23,581 nt of DNA from Acidobacteriota bacterium (lineage in GTDB: Bacteria > Acidobacteriota > UBA6911 > RPQK01 > JAPXNP01). The stretch's first letter is position 1. Every line of letters begins with the position of its first letter. The position numbers were made by a program, and so were the translations under genes. Of this stretch, positions 9,210 through 17,642 are shown piece by piece. The stretch is taken from positions 1 to 23,581 of the forward strand of contig JAUWTT010000005.1 in the NCBI GenBank assembly GCA_030614585.1. Reading direction: 5' to 3'. The notes below the pieces were generated by a model that searched no databases, was not told the DNA's origin, and was given only the letters and a program-made list of their open reading frames with translations.

Positions 9210-9265
9210 GTCCACCTGTAAGTATTTTTCGCGGAACCTGTCAATTTTGACAGTTCCCCGTGGAC
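9210..9265. promoter_or_regulatory. Nested inverted repeat between regulator and phosphatase genes
   Basis: The core CTGTCAA-TT-TTGACAG (9238-9253) extends to a stem GGAA-(C)-CTGTCA/TGACAG-TTCC (9233-9257). It is enclosed by GTCCAC (9210-9215) and GTGGAC (9260-9265). It lies 37 nt before the phosphatase start, downstream of the response-regulator gene. No T-tract follows, so an operator or mRNA structure is more likely than an intrinsic terminator. It could be a binding site for the LuxR-type regulator encoded just upstream. Confidence 0.5.
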
Positions 9266-9302
9266 GCAAAGATCAATAATAATTGGTCTCCCAGGAGGAC
9301 AA

Positions 9303-10856
9303 ATGTTTGATTTGCGTCAAGGTGAAGCTGCGCTTCGGAAAGAAGTCGAGAGCTTGAGATCCATTCTTTTCAGTCTTTCAGAAGGGGTTATTGTGGCTGA
9401 TCGGCAGGGCAAGTTCCTGTTTTTCAATCCCGTTGCTGAGCGGATTCTAGGGGTTGGGTTTAGGGACGTCACACCGGACAAGTGGACAGAAGTATATGGT
9501 TGTTTTCTGCCCGACAGGGTCACACCCTATCCGGCGAACCAGTTGCCGCTCGCACGCGCAATACGGGGTGAAGAAGTCATCGACGAAGTTATCTTTATTC
9601 GAAACCCTGAAGTGCCTACAGGAGTTTGGATTCTGGCCAGCGCCAAACCGGTAAGAAACGCGCAAGGGATTGCAGAGGGAGGAGTGATCGTTTTTCGTGA
9701 CATTACGGCTCGAAAACATGCCTGCGAAAGAAGTGAGCGCCTCTCCGAGGCTGTGGAGCAGACCGCCGACAGTGTGATCATCACTGACAAGAATGGTGTA
9801 ATCGAGTACGTTAATCCAGCCTTCGAAGAAACCACTGGCTATCAAGCCGAGGAGGCCATGGGCCAGACTCCGCAGTTGCTCAAATCCGGAAAACACACCA
9901 CCGCTTTCTACGAGGGTATGTGGAAGACACTGTTGGGCGGTAACGCCTACCATGGAACGATCATCAACCGCAAAAAGGATGGCAAGCTCTATTGGGCCGA
10001 ACAGACGATCACTCCGATGAAGGACGATAACGGGAAGATTACTCATTTTGTCTCGGTTCTTAAGGACGTCACAGAACAGCGGAAGAAGCAAGAGCAGGAA
10101 CTTCATCTCAGTCTGGCCCGAGAGGTACAGCAGCGGTTTTATCGCCAGCCTTCTGCACCTTTCCCAGGGTTCGATATAGCTGGCGCTGCCTCTCCGGCGG
10201 ACCAAACGGGGGGCGACTATTTCGACTTTCTTTCGATGTCTGATGGTTGTCTCGGCATTGCTGTAGGAGATGTGACCGGGCACGGGTTTGGTTCGGCCCT
10301 GGTTATGGCCGAGACACGAGCATACTTGCGCTCAGTTGCCAAGACCGAGTCGGATGTCGGAAGGGTCCTGACACTCGTCAATAATGCTTTGGCTGCGGAT
10401 CTCGACGGCGCTCGATTCGTTACTTTGCTGCTGGCACGAATTGATCCCAGAAAGCAATCCCTCACATACGCCAGTGCAGGGCATGTACCCGGCTATCTGT
10501 TCGACCGCTCAGGAAAAGTCAACTCGATCCTGGAAAGCACCGGTTGTCCGCTTGGACTTTTCCCGGGATCTGCAATCCCTACGAGCGAGACAATCAGTTT
10601 GGCTCCGGGAGAGATGCTGGTGATGTTGACTGACGGAATCACGGAAGCAAAGGCATCTGACGAAACGGAGTTCGGGAACGACCGAGTCCTGGATCTAATC
10701 AAGACTCACCGCGACCGAAGTGCGAGTCAGATCGTCGAAAGTATCTACAACGGCGTCAAGGCTCACGCCGGTAATGAGCCGCAACATGATGACATTACTT
10801 CTGTGGTCTGTAAGATGGGCTCAACCCCAGCGGCGGACCCTATTCCGCATCTTTGA
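9303..10856 (+). CDS. PAS-PAS-PP2C serine phosphatase (RsbU/SpoIIE type)
   Basis: 517 residues, start ATG with AGGAGG at 9293-9298. No membrane segment: a cytoplasmic switch. PAS 1 about 15-137, PAS 2 about 143-262 (ending SVLKDVTEQRKKQEQ), a short coiled coil, then a PPM/SpoIIE phosphatase domain about 285-508. Metal-binding motifs are visible: GGDYFDF (about 301), GDVTGHGFGSALVMA (about 322), MLTDGITEA (about 440) and HDDITSVV (about 495). Family members dephosphorylate anti-anti-sigma (STAS) proteins to release a sigma factor, or act in stress and second-messenger control. No STAS or RsbW-like partner is in the window. It lies 137 nt after the regulator gene and may belong to the same signalling locus. 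Confidence 0.93.
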   Translation: MFDLRQGEAALRKEVESLRSILFSLSEGVIVADRQGKFLFFNPVAERILGVGFRDVTPDKWTEVYGCFLPDRVTPYPANQLPLARAIRGEEVIDEVIFIRNPEVPTGVWILASAKPVRNAQGIAEGGVIVFRDITARKHACERSERLSEAVEQTADSVIITDKNGVIEYVNPAFEETTGYQAEEAMGQTPQLLKSGKHTTAFYEGMWKTLLGGNAYHGTIINRKKDGKLYWAEQTITPMKDDNGKITHFVSVLKDVTEQRKKQEQELHLSLAREVQQRFYRQPSAPFPGFDIAGAASPADQTGGDYFDFLSMSDGCLGIAVGDVTGHGFGSALVMAETRAYLRSVAKTESDVGRVLTLVNNALAADLDGARFVTLLLARIDPRKQSLTYASAGHVPGYLFDRSGKVNSILESTGCPLGLFPGSAIPTSETISLAPGEMLVMLTDGITEAKASDETEFGNDRVLDLIKTHRDRSASQIVESIYNGVKAHAGNEPQHDDITSVVCKMGSTPAADPIPHL

Positions 10857-11026
10857 CCCGGGGGCTAAGGGCCGCCACTCGAGAACTAGTAGTCAAGTCC
10901 TTATCTCACGGCTCCATGCAATGATTCCTTGACTGTAACCGGGCGCCGACTTAGTGTTGAGGTCGAGTTCAGTCATGAATTTCTTCAGCCGGGTATTCCG
11001 GCAATCTGAAAGGAGTCTGAGAGGCC

Positions 11027-12319
11027 ATGAGACAAACACGCCGTGATTTTCTGAAAACGACAGCCGTGACCGCGGGCGTTCTCGCGGTGGGAAGTCGTCA
11101 ACAAATCCTGGGGGCTAACGATCGCATCAACATTGGGATCATCGGCGTCGGCGGTATGGGAAGTGGGCATCTGCGTGCCCTGACCGAGCATTCTGATGAG
11201 TACAACTGCAAGGTTGTGGCCGTCTGTGATGTCTACCAGCGACGCCTCAATCTGGCAAAGGAAATCTGTGGTGGTGACGGTTACCTCGACTACCGTGAGT
11301 TGTTAAGGCGTGAGGACATTGACGCCGTTTGGGTGGTTACACCGGATCACTGGCATTCGAAAATCAGTATTGATGCCATGGCAGCCGGTAAACATGTCTA
11401 CTGCGAAAAGCCGATGACTCTCACCATCGCACAGGCCTTCGAGGTGCGGGATGCAGTTAAGAAGTATGGGAAGGTGTTTCAGGTCGGACCAAATCGGACT
11501 GCTGATGACCGGTTCTGGAAGGCTCAGGAACTGATCAAGGCTGGAAAACTTGGGAAGGTGACTTGGGCCCAGGGCGGCTATAACCGAAACATTCGAGGCG
11601 GTGCGTTCAATGAGTGGTTTCCAATTGACGGGACAGCCGGGCCTGGCAAGTCGGCTGATGATTACGTCGATTGGGAAATGTGGCTGGGGGATGAATGGGG
11701 ATTGGCTCCGAAAATCTCCTGGAATCCTGAGCACTTCTTCCGTTTCCGGAAGTACTGGCCTTACAACGGAGGTGTCGCAACCGATCTGCTCTACCACATG
11801 CTTGCGCCACTGCTCATCTCGATGTCGGGCAACAACGGCGAGTTTCCCCGGCGAGTCAATGCCAATGGAGGTCTCTACATCCTCAAAGATGGTCGGGATA
11901 TTCCTGATGTCTTCCTAATGAACCTTGATTATCCGAGTGATTTCTTGATCAACCTGACCAGCGTTCTGACCAATGACACACCGGTTCCCACACGAATCTA
12001 CGGCCAGTACGGCACGATTGAAATCGCTTCAGACTCGGATCGCGCAGGGCAGGGAGGCGACATGACCTTGACGGGTAACGGTGATTTCGTCAAGGAGTTC
12101 AAGGAGATGAACGGGGGCTATACGGAGGTGACGATTCCAGCTGAAGAACGTCCCGATCTTCGCGAGAATTTCCTGAATTGCATCCGGGATGGTGGCACTC
12201 CATACTGCAATGTCGATCTGGGAACGGCCACCATGGTCGGCATCAAAATGGGGGTGGAGTCGTACAGGCAGAGCAAGACCATGCTCTGGGATGCCAAGAA
12301 GAATAGAGTAGTTGGCTAG
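11027..12319 (+). CDS. Tat-exported Gfo/Idh/MocA family oxidoreductase (1)
   Basis: 430 residues. A twin-arginine signal (RRDFLKTTAVTAGVLAVG, residues 5-22) indicates folded export with the nucleotide bound. Rossmann motif IGIIGVGGMGSGHL begins about residue 35. The family Glu-Lys-Pro motif (YCEKPMTL) is near residue 127, and a likely catalytic His lies in DLLYHMLAP (about 256). The C-terminal part is the GFO_IDH_MocA alpha/beta domain. Relatives are NAD(P)-dependent sugar or cyclitol dehydrogenases; exported planctomycete-type paralogues mostly have unknown substrates. An AGGAG/GAGAGG stretch precedes the ATG. The 170-nt upstream gap holds only a weak promoter-like TTGACT. It converges with a second paralogue at 12451-13815. 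Confidence 0.92.
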   Translation: MRQTRRDFLKTTAVTAGVLAVGSRQQILGANDRINIGIIGVGGMGSGHLRALTEHSDEYNCKVVAVCDVYQRRLNLAKEICGGDGYLDYRELLRREDIDAVWVVTPDHWHSKISIDAMAAGKHVYCEKPMTLTIAQAFEVRDAVKKYGKVFQVGPNRTADDRFWKAQELIKAGKLGKVTWAQGGYNRNIRGGAFNEWFPIDGTAGPGKSADDYVDWEMWLGDEWGLAPKISWNPEHFFRFRKYWPYNGGVATDLLYHMLAPLLISMSGNNGEFPRRVNANGGLYILKDGRDIPDVFLMNLDYPSDFLINLTSVLTNDTPVPTRIYGQYGTIEIASDSDRAGQGGDMTLTGNGDFVKEFKEMNGGYTEVTIPAEERPDLRENFLNCIRDGGTPYCNVDLGTATMVGIKMGVESYRQSKTMLWDAKKNRVVG

Positions 12320-12330
12320 GGACTGGGGGA

Positions 12331-12418
12331 GCTTAACCACCAAGGCACCAAGGGCACCAAGTGTTCAAATCCACTTGGACCGGCATTCTTGGTGGCCTTG
12401 GTGCCTTGGTGGTTAAGC
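12331..12418. terminator. 31-bp inverted repeat between convergent genes (ACCACCAAG family)
   Basis: Left arm 12331-12361 and right arm 12388-12418 pair over 31 bp with a single mismatch around a 26-nt loop. The arms are built of ACCACCAAGGCACCAAG-like words. It begins 12 nt after the stop of one oxidoreductase and ends 33 nt from the stop of the convergent one, a natural place for a bidirectional terminator, though no T-tract is present. Related words recur at 16771-16839 and 23507-23524, so it is also a dispersed repeat. Confidence 0.8.
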
Positions 12419-12450
12419 CGGAGGTCCCAAGACCCCAAGACTTTCCCCCC

Positions 12451-13815
12451 TCACCAGGCTTTGGTGGTTCCGGGAATTGCGATCGGGTAGTTACCTTCAT
12501 CGTCCGGCAGGACTGGAGGCGTACTTGCGAGTGTGTACTGGTCCAACCCGGGCGCGAGGGCCCTCTCCGATTGCGTTGCCTCTTCCCAGGTAACTTCATC
12601 CCCTGAGTAGGTTGCCATCCGGCCAAGTGCAGCGGTCATACTGCTCTTGGCTCCATGGTAGCCATCGTTAAGGGGGGTGTCGTTTCGAATCGCATCGTGC
12701 AGGTCCTGATGTTCCTGAACATATGGGTTGGCCATCTGCATTTCACCTGCTCGGCTTTCACCCCCTCCATAAGTTGCCGAACCGCCGGTGCCGTAGGGGC
12801 CTGAACCGACTGTAACCGTGCCTTTCGTGCCGTGGACGTTGTCGGAAACATGAGACCAGCCGCCCGGTTGCTGTTTCGCCTGGGCGAAGTGTCGCGCACC
12901 GTCGGCGTAGATGTATTCGACGAAATGGTGATCGAAGATCTGGCCGTTACCGCAGCCGGTACGGACTTGCCGCCCGCCCAACCCGTTGGCCTTTACCGGT
13001 GTTTCGTCCTGCATCATCCAGTTGGCGATATCAATCTCGTGAACCGCTTGCTCGACAATGTGATCCCCACTAAGCCAGGTAAACTTGCCCCAGCGCCTGA
13101 TCTGCCATTCCAGTTCGGAAACAGTTTCCGGCCGGCGTTGGTAATTGGGTCCATTGGACGGCATGTTGAAATAGGTGCGGATAAGGATGATGTCGCCCAC
13201 TTCACCATCGTGAATGCGCTTGATGCCTTCAACGTAGCTTTGCTGGTGACGGCGTTGCAGACCCACCACTACCTTCAGGTTCTTGGCGTCCGCGAGCTTA
13301 TTGGTTTCCATCGCCAGTCTGTAACCCGGACCATCCAGGCAAACCGGTTTCTCCATGAACACGTGCTTGCCGGCTGCGATGGCAGCCGCATATTGCATGG
13401 GGTGGAAAGCGGGTGGGCTGGTCAGGAGCACGACATCGACATCCATCGCCATGACTTCCTTGTAAGAATCGAAGCCGACGAAAAGACGGTCCTTGGGCAA
13501 ATCGATCTGGCCGCTGATTTCGCTGACAGAGGTCAACGCTTTCAAGCTTCTCTGCACCCTATCCTCGAAAATATCGGCGAGGGCAACAAGTTTGACCGCA
13601 CCCTGGGTGCTCAACGCATCCTTTGCAGCGCCGGTTCCCCGGCCTCCGCACCCGATCACGGCGAGCTTCAACGCATCGCTTCCTTGTACATAAGCACTGC
13701 GGGCAACGCTTAAATTTCCGGCCAAGCCAACCGCCGCAGTCACTCCTGCAGAACGAGCAAGAAACTGGCGGCGAGTGGTTTTACTGGTTTCAATAGGCTT
13801 TCCTGTAGTCTTCAT
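12451..13815 (-). CDS. Tat-exported Gfo/Idh/MocA family oxidoreductase (2)
   Basis: 454 residues from ATG 13815. ATGs at 13827 and 13818 are also in frame, but GGAGG with a 5-nt spacer favours 13815. Twin-arginine signal TRRQFLARSAGVTAAVGLAG at the N-terminus; Rossmann motif LAVIGCGGRGTGAAKDAL; Glu-Lys-Pro in VFMEKPVCLDGPG (about residue 154); likely active-site His in EQAVHEIDIANWMM (about 258). The C-terminal half is rich in Gly, Asn and Trp, as in exported paralogues. It is an NAD(P)-dependent oxidoreductase of unknown sugar-like substrate, probably in the periplasm. It converges with, but diverges well in sequence from, the paralogue at 11027-12319, so this is not a recent tandem duplication. 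Confidence 0.92.
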   Translation of the reverse strand: MKTTGKPIETSKTTRRQFLARSAGVTAAVGLAGNLSVARSAYVQGSDALKLAVIGCGGRGTGAAKDALSTQGAVKLVALADIFEDRVQRSLKALTSVSEISGQIDLPKDRLFVGFDSYKEVMAMDVDVVLLTSPPAFHPMQYAAAIAAGKHVFMEKPVCLDGPGYRLAMETNKLADAKNLKVVVGLQRRHQQSYVEGIKRIHDGEVGDIILIRTYFNMPSNGPNYQRRPETVSELEWQIRRWGKFTWLSGDHIVEQAVHEIDIANWMMQDETPVKANGLGGRQVRTGCGNGQIFDHHFVEYIYADGARHFAQAKQQPGGWSHVSDNVHGTKGTVTVGSGPYGTGGSATYGGGESRAGEMQMANPYVQEHQDLHDAIRNDTPLNDGYHGAKSSMTAALGRMATYSGDEVTWEEATQSERALAPGLDQYTLASTPPVLPDDEGNYPIAIPGTTKAW

Positions 13816-13952
13816 CATCTCCTCCATTTCCGGTGCGGGACTATGACACCATAGAAAGTTGCCCGAAGCTAGTCCTTCCGGATTTCGAAGCAGGCAAACA
13901 GCGTATTCCCCGCCAGTTTTGCTTGTCTGGGCAACCTCGGTCTCATCTCGGG

Positions 13953-15860
13953 CTAGAGGACAAAGAGACTCTTGAATCGGAGGAGGATGCGCTCCGCATT
14001 CTCTAACTCTGCCCGCTCTTCCAGGACGCTGACCAATGCCCCGGGGTCATTCGTGATGATATTGTCCACACCACGGTCAATCATAGTGAACATCTCACGA
14101 GGATCATCAATGGTCCAGACGTAGATCTGTTTACCTTGGGAATGAGCTGTAGCGATAAGGGTGTTAGTTGCCAGAGCTCCGGAGACAGCCAGGAAGTCGA
14201 CGTTGAGTTTTGAGATGTTTCCTAAGGCAGCCGATGCCACGAAGCCGGTGATGATAGTGGGGTCTAAGCGTTCGACCTGCTGAACTTCGCTGTACTCCAA
14301 TGACATGATGACAGCGTCCGGGAACAGGTTGTAAGACCTGAACACCTGCACCACATCAGCCACCAGTTGGTCCGAGTCTCCTCGGTAGCTCTTCAGCTCG
14401 ACAATCAGCTTAGCTCTGCCTCTGCTTGCCTCGATCACCTCTTCCAATGTTGGAAGACGTTCTCCGGTGAATTCAGTCGAAAACAGCCGGCCCACATCAA
14501 CTGCAAGCAGCTCTTCATACCGCGACTCACTGATGACTAACGGTTCCCGGGCGAGACGCATCAGGTCTGCATCATGAGCAAGTACAAGCACGCCGTCAGC
14601 AGTTCGCTGTACGTCCACCTCCACGTAGGTCGCCCCGTCGATGATGGCCTGCCGAACTGCACTGAGTGTGTTTTCTGGCGCGACGAGCGAAGCTCCTCGG
14701 TGCGCGCTTATCTCGACATGATCCTCACGGCTCAGGCTTTCCAATAGCTGGTAAGCAACGAACGCAGCAAACACGAGCATAATGGCGGATGCCCCGAGAG
14801 GGATCTTTCTGGAGAACGGGCGTCGAGGCTCCGCGTCGAGTGAGGGAGCCCAGTCGGTGGCCAGATTCAGGTCCACGCCTTGGGAGAGGGAACATTCTCG
14901 ATACAAACGGGCAATCAACAAGCAGCCCAGGGCACTGCTCAGGAAAGCAAGGGCCAAGTTCACAATCAGGTTGACCGCCGCAATGATCCCGAGTGAAATG
15001 AGTAAAAGGCCAACTCTTTCACCCGATGCAGACACCATTAGTGTTCCCGCGAAATAGACGAATGAATTCAGAAGAAGCGACGTCAGGCTTGTCCCGAGCA
15101 GCCAGGCGAGTATTGCCGTCACGATGTAGCCGGAATTCCCCCGGGTCAGCCGACGGCTGTGTCTGAACGCCGACCACACAACGTCCTGTTGAAAAAGCAC
15201 CTGGGGAAGCACGAATATCAAAGGTACGCTGACCATCGCCAGGACAATGACAGCGAGACCTGCTATCACCACTCCAACCAGGATCGCAGCTACAAATTCC
15301 GGGGGGCGGGCTTCCAGGTAGTAGTTGATGTCGTGTTGCGACAAGAAGAAGTTCGCTGTAGCCAGGGCGGCGATGATAAACGGCAGGGCGACTGCTACGA
15401 GGATGAGGAGCACCAGATAGCTCGCTCCCAGAATTCTGGCAATTCGCCCCTTTATAAACCGCAGGGCATCGGCAAAAGTGAGCCGCACACCCTGTACTGC
15501 TCCGAACCCAATGTACATTAGCCCTGCCAACTCCCCGAACAAAACTGTGCAGAGGAGGCCGGCAGCCACGATAGACATTCCCAGGCCGAGAGGCGATAAG
15601 AGGAATCGAGCGATATCAAAATTACCGACTGCGGCGTTCCCACTAGTGGCCACGAATTGCCGAAATAGCCAACCCACAAGCGGTGTCAGTATGGCGAACG
15701 CAATTACCTTGAACAGGATATCGAAGATCAGTAAATCGGACAGACACCGCCACAGATCCCGACAGGTGTTACTGAACAGTCTGAGCAGTGTTCCAGGGAG
15801 CTTGAACCTTCGCCAGAATCCTAAGGAAGGGTTGAAACCCAGGAGCCATTGTCTAGCCAT
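13953..15860 (-). CDS. Membrane-anchored glycerophosphodiester phosphodiesterase
   Basis: 635 residues. The N-terminal about 360 residues contain some eight hydrophobic segments and match the membrane domain found with GDPD enzymes (GPDPase_memb type). The C-terminal about 250 residues are the GDPD TIM barrel: HRGASLVAPENT (His about 386), TYVEVDVQ (acidic metal ligands), LVLAHDADL (second His), LIVELKSY, and a terminal YVWTIDDPREM. The reaction hydrolyses glycerophosphodiesters such as glycerophosphocholine to glycerol-3-phosphate and an alcohol; lipid remodelling or scavenging is likely. The ATG overlaps the upstream solute-binding-protein gene by 40 nt in another frame, with AAGAGG just before it, so the two are probably coupled. 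Confidence 0.92.
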   Translation of the reverse strand: MARQWLLGFNPSLGFWRRFKLPGTLLRLFSNTCRDLWRCLSDLLIFDILFKVIAFAILTPLVGWLFRQFVATSGNAAVGNFDIARFLLSPLGLGMSIVAAGLLCTVLFGELAGLMYIGFGAVQGVRLTFADALRFIKGRIARILGASYLVLLILVAVALPFIIAALATANFFLSQHDINYYLEARPPEFVAAILVGVVIAGLAVIVLAMVSVPLIFVLPQVLFQQDVVWSAFRHSRRLTRGNSGYIVTAILAWLLGTSLTSLLLNSFVYFAGTLMVSASGERVGLLLISLGIIAAVNLIVNLALAFLSSALGCLLIARLYRECSLSQGVDLNLATDWAPSLDAEPRRPFSRKIPLGASAIMLVFAAFVAYQLLESLSREDHVEISAHRGASLVAPENTLSAVRQAIIDGATYVEVDVQRTADGVLVLAHDADLMRLAREPLVISESRYEELLAVDVGRLFSTEFTGERLPTLEEVIEASRGRAKLIVELKSYRGDSDQLVADVVQVFRSYNLFPDAVIMSLEYSEVQQVERLDPTIITGFVASAALGNISKLNVDFLAVSGALATNTLIATAHSQGKQIYVWTIDDPREMFTMIDRGVDNIITNDPGALVSVLEERAELENAERILLRFKSLFVL

Positions 15861-16636
15861 TTCCTCTTCAGATCTTCCAGAACTTCCATTTCCTCAAGAG
15901 TCCTGAGGTAGTTTTCAAGCAGGTTTAGGAGTTGCGCGTCTGTCGCTGGAATGGCGATGCCGAAAGGCTCTACAGTTAGAGGTTGGGACAGGGTTACGAG
16001 ATCAGCCTCCGGATATTTTAAGACTGAGGTTACACAGATAGGCATATCTGCCACCAATACGTCAGCCTGCCCATCAATCACCATTTTGACCGCTGCGTCA
16101 TAGTCGTCGCTGGTTACAAGGGTGGCCTTGGGAAGATACTGTTCAGCGAAGCTCTGGCTCGTGGAATCCTTCAAGGCGGTAACCGTGAGGTGCTCTTCGT
16201 TGATATCCTCGGCATTATCGGCTGCGGCTAGAAGAGTCGACTTGGTCAGGATAGACTTTCCCGAAAGCATGTAGGGGCCGACAAACGAGACGTCCGCGGT
16301 ACGCTTTGCAGTGATCGTCATTCCGGACATCACGATGTCGACCTCACCGGACCGCAAGGCCGGGAGCAGTTCGGGGAACGGCTTAACCACGAATTTCGCC
16401 TCGACTTCCATGGCTGCTGCCAGCATGTTGGCCAGATCAACCTCCAACCCCATTAATTGGCCGTCTTTGTTTTTCGCATTCATGGGAGCCTGGTTTCCTG
16501 ACATTCCCACCTTCAAAACACCGGTACTCAAGATGCGATCAATAACCGGGGAGTCGGCAGCAAGGGCCAGACCAGAACTGATCAACCCGATCAGTGCAAT
16601 GATTAAAACGAAATGTGTTCGATGATTCCGAGTCAT
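15821..16636 (-). CDS. Extracytoplasmic solute-binding protein, family 3
   Basis: 271 residues. A signal peptide (hydrophobic core FVLIIALIGLISSGLALA, cleavage near AADS) is followed by a two-lobed SBP_bac_3 domain: GVLKVGMSGNQAPMNAKNKDG, then LMGLEVDLANMLA, VDIVMSGMTITAKRT, and the hinge-crossing segment ALKDSTSQSFAEQYLP. The family binds amino acids or related small molecules for ABC importers, but no permease or ATPase gene is nearby. It overlaps the phosphodiesterase gene by 40 nt, so it may supply or sense a ligand for that membrane protein, or serve a distant transporter. GGAG lies 8 nt before the ATG. Confidence 0.9.
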   Translation of the reverse strand: MTRNHRTHFVLIIALIGLISSGLALAADSPVIDRILSTGVLKVGMSGNQAPMNAKNKDGQLMGLEVDLANMLAAAMEVEAKFVVKPFPELLPALRSGEVDIVMSGMTITAKRTADVSFVGPYMLSGKSILTKSTLLAAADNAEDINEEHLTVTALKDSTSQSFAEQYLPKATLVTSDDYDAAVKMVIDGQADVLVADMPICVTSVLKYPEADLVTLSQPLTVEPFGIAIPATDAQLLNLLENYLRTLEEMEVLEDLKRKWLDNGSWVSTLP

Positions 16637-16770
16637 GATTCAATCTCCATTTCTAACCTGACAGAGACGCTTTCGTTGAATGAGTCTCGAGAAAGAGGAT
16701 ACAGGATAAACGGGATACGGTGCAGAGATAGAGACATGACGGAAGTGGAGACTGCCGTCTGCCGCCCGGA

Positions 16771-16839
16771 GGGGATAACCACTAAGTCACGAAAGCACAA
16801 AGAAACTCGAGTGATTTTGTGTTTTAGTGGTGAATCCCC
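16771..16839. terminator. Long imperfect hairpin, ACCACTAAG variant
   Basis: Three nested arm pairs: GGGGAT/ATCCCC (16771-16776, 16834-16839), ACCACTAA/TTAGTGGT (16778-16785, 16824-16831) and CACAAA/TTTGTG (16796-16801, 16816-16821). It lies between the end of the DUF1080 gene and the start of the solute-binding-protein gene, both on the minus strand, so it is well placed to end the four-gene operon. It is related in words and layout to the 12331-12418 element. Confidence 0.65.
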
Positions 16840-16897
16840 TGGCCGAGGGCGACGATTCATCAGCTTCCCGAGGCGTGCAAGCCCTTCAAATGGAACT

Positions 16898-17626
16898 TCA
16901 GTTCTCCAACAACGGAGCGGTCTGCTCCGCGGAGGTTACTCCAGGCGGCAGTTCCATGATCTTGATGTTGCGGAAATGAATTTCCTTACCTTCAGACTCC
17001 AGGCAAATGTACCCTTTTTTCTGGGATGATTTGCTGATGCCGTTGACGAATTTCCCATTAACCGCGAGCTTGACTACTCCATCGACACAAACGACGTCGT
17101 AGGTATTCCATTCTCCCTTGCCTTTGCAGCGGTTCTCGATCGACTTGCTCCTTCGGCCTCTGGGGGTGTCCGGTATGGTCTCCACTCCTCCTACCCCGAA
17201 CAGTTCGCCGTGAACATACGCGATTGGCGGAGTCTTGCCGTCCCTCTTGTGCAGGTTAACCCAATCCAGTTCTAACATCTGAACTTCGACGCCGTCTGGC
17301 AGCTGTTTTCCCTCTGCAGGGTTGGCGTTGCTCCAGACAAAGACTCCCGAATTGCCTCCCGGCTCGAGGTGCATCCATTCAATATGCAAAAGGAAGTTTT
17401 CATACTGCTTGTCTGTTCGCATCACCCCGATTGGTAGACCTTTGCAAACGATCATGCCATCGCGCACAGACCAGGTGTCCTCATCGGTATTCACATTTAC
17501 CCAGCCAGTCAGGTCTTTGCCATTGAAAAGATCCCGAAACTGGGGAATCTCGCCTGCTCCTAATCGACTTCCTACCGCCAATAAAACTGAAGCTACTAGT
17601 ATCAATCCGGCAAGACGTTTCTTCAT
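16898..17626 (-). CDS. Secreted DUF1080 (3-keto-disaccharide hydrolase-like) protein
   Basis: 242 residues from ATG 17626, chosen because AAGGAG sits 7 nt upstream and a signal peptide (MKKRLAGLILVASVLLAVGS) starts exactly there. A longer frame reaches 17827 but would run into the preceding gene. Family hallmarks: FRDLFNGKDLTGWVNVN near the start, WSVRDGMIVCKG, YENFLLHIEWMH, GGNSGVFVW, then GEWNTYDVVCVDGVVKLAVNGKFV and KGYICLESEGKEIHFRNIKI at the end. This is a concanavalin-like jelly roll; members act on glycosides or 3-keto-sugars outside the cytoplasm. It is the last gene of the operon, 16 nt after the dehydrogenase gene. Its link with amino-compound enzymes is unusual. Confidence 0.9.
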   Translation of the reverse strand: MKKRLAGLILVASVLLAVGSRLGAGEIPQFRDLFNGKDLTGWVNVNTDEDTWSVRDGMIVCKGLPIGVMRTDKQYENFLLHIEWMHLEPGGNSGVFVWSNANPAEGKQLPDGVEVQMLELDWVNLHKRDGKTPPIAYVHGELFGVGGVETIPDTPRGRRSKSIENRCKGKGEWNTYDVVCVDGVVKLAVNGKFVNGISKSSQKKGYICLESEGKEIHFRNIKIMELPPGVTSAEQTAPLLEN

Positions 17627-17642
17627 TCTGCTTCTCCTTACG

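Noticed and set aside
9447..10283. 278-residue open frame on the minus strand
   Set aside because: It lies wholly antisense to the well-supported PAS-PAS-PP2C gene, has no family motifs, and reflects the codon composition of the sense strand.
12832..13713. 293-residue open frame on the plus strand
   Set aside because: Antisense to the second Gfo/Idh/MocA oxidoreductase; no recognisable domain.
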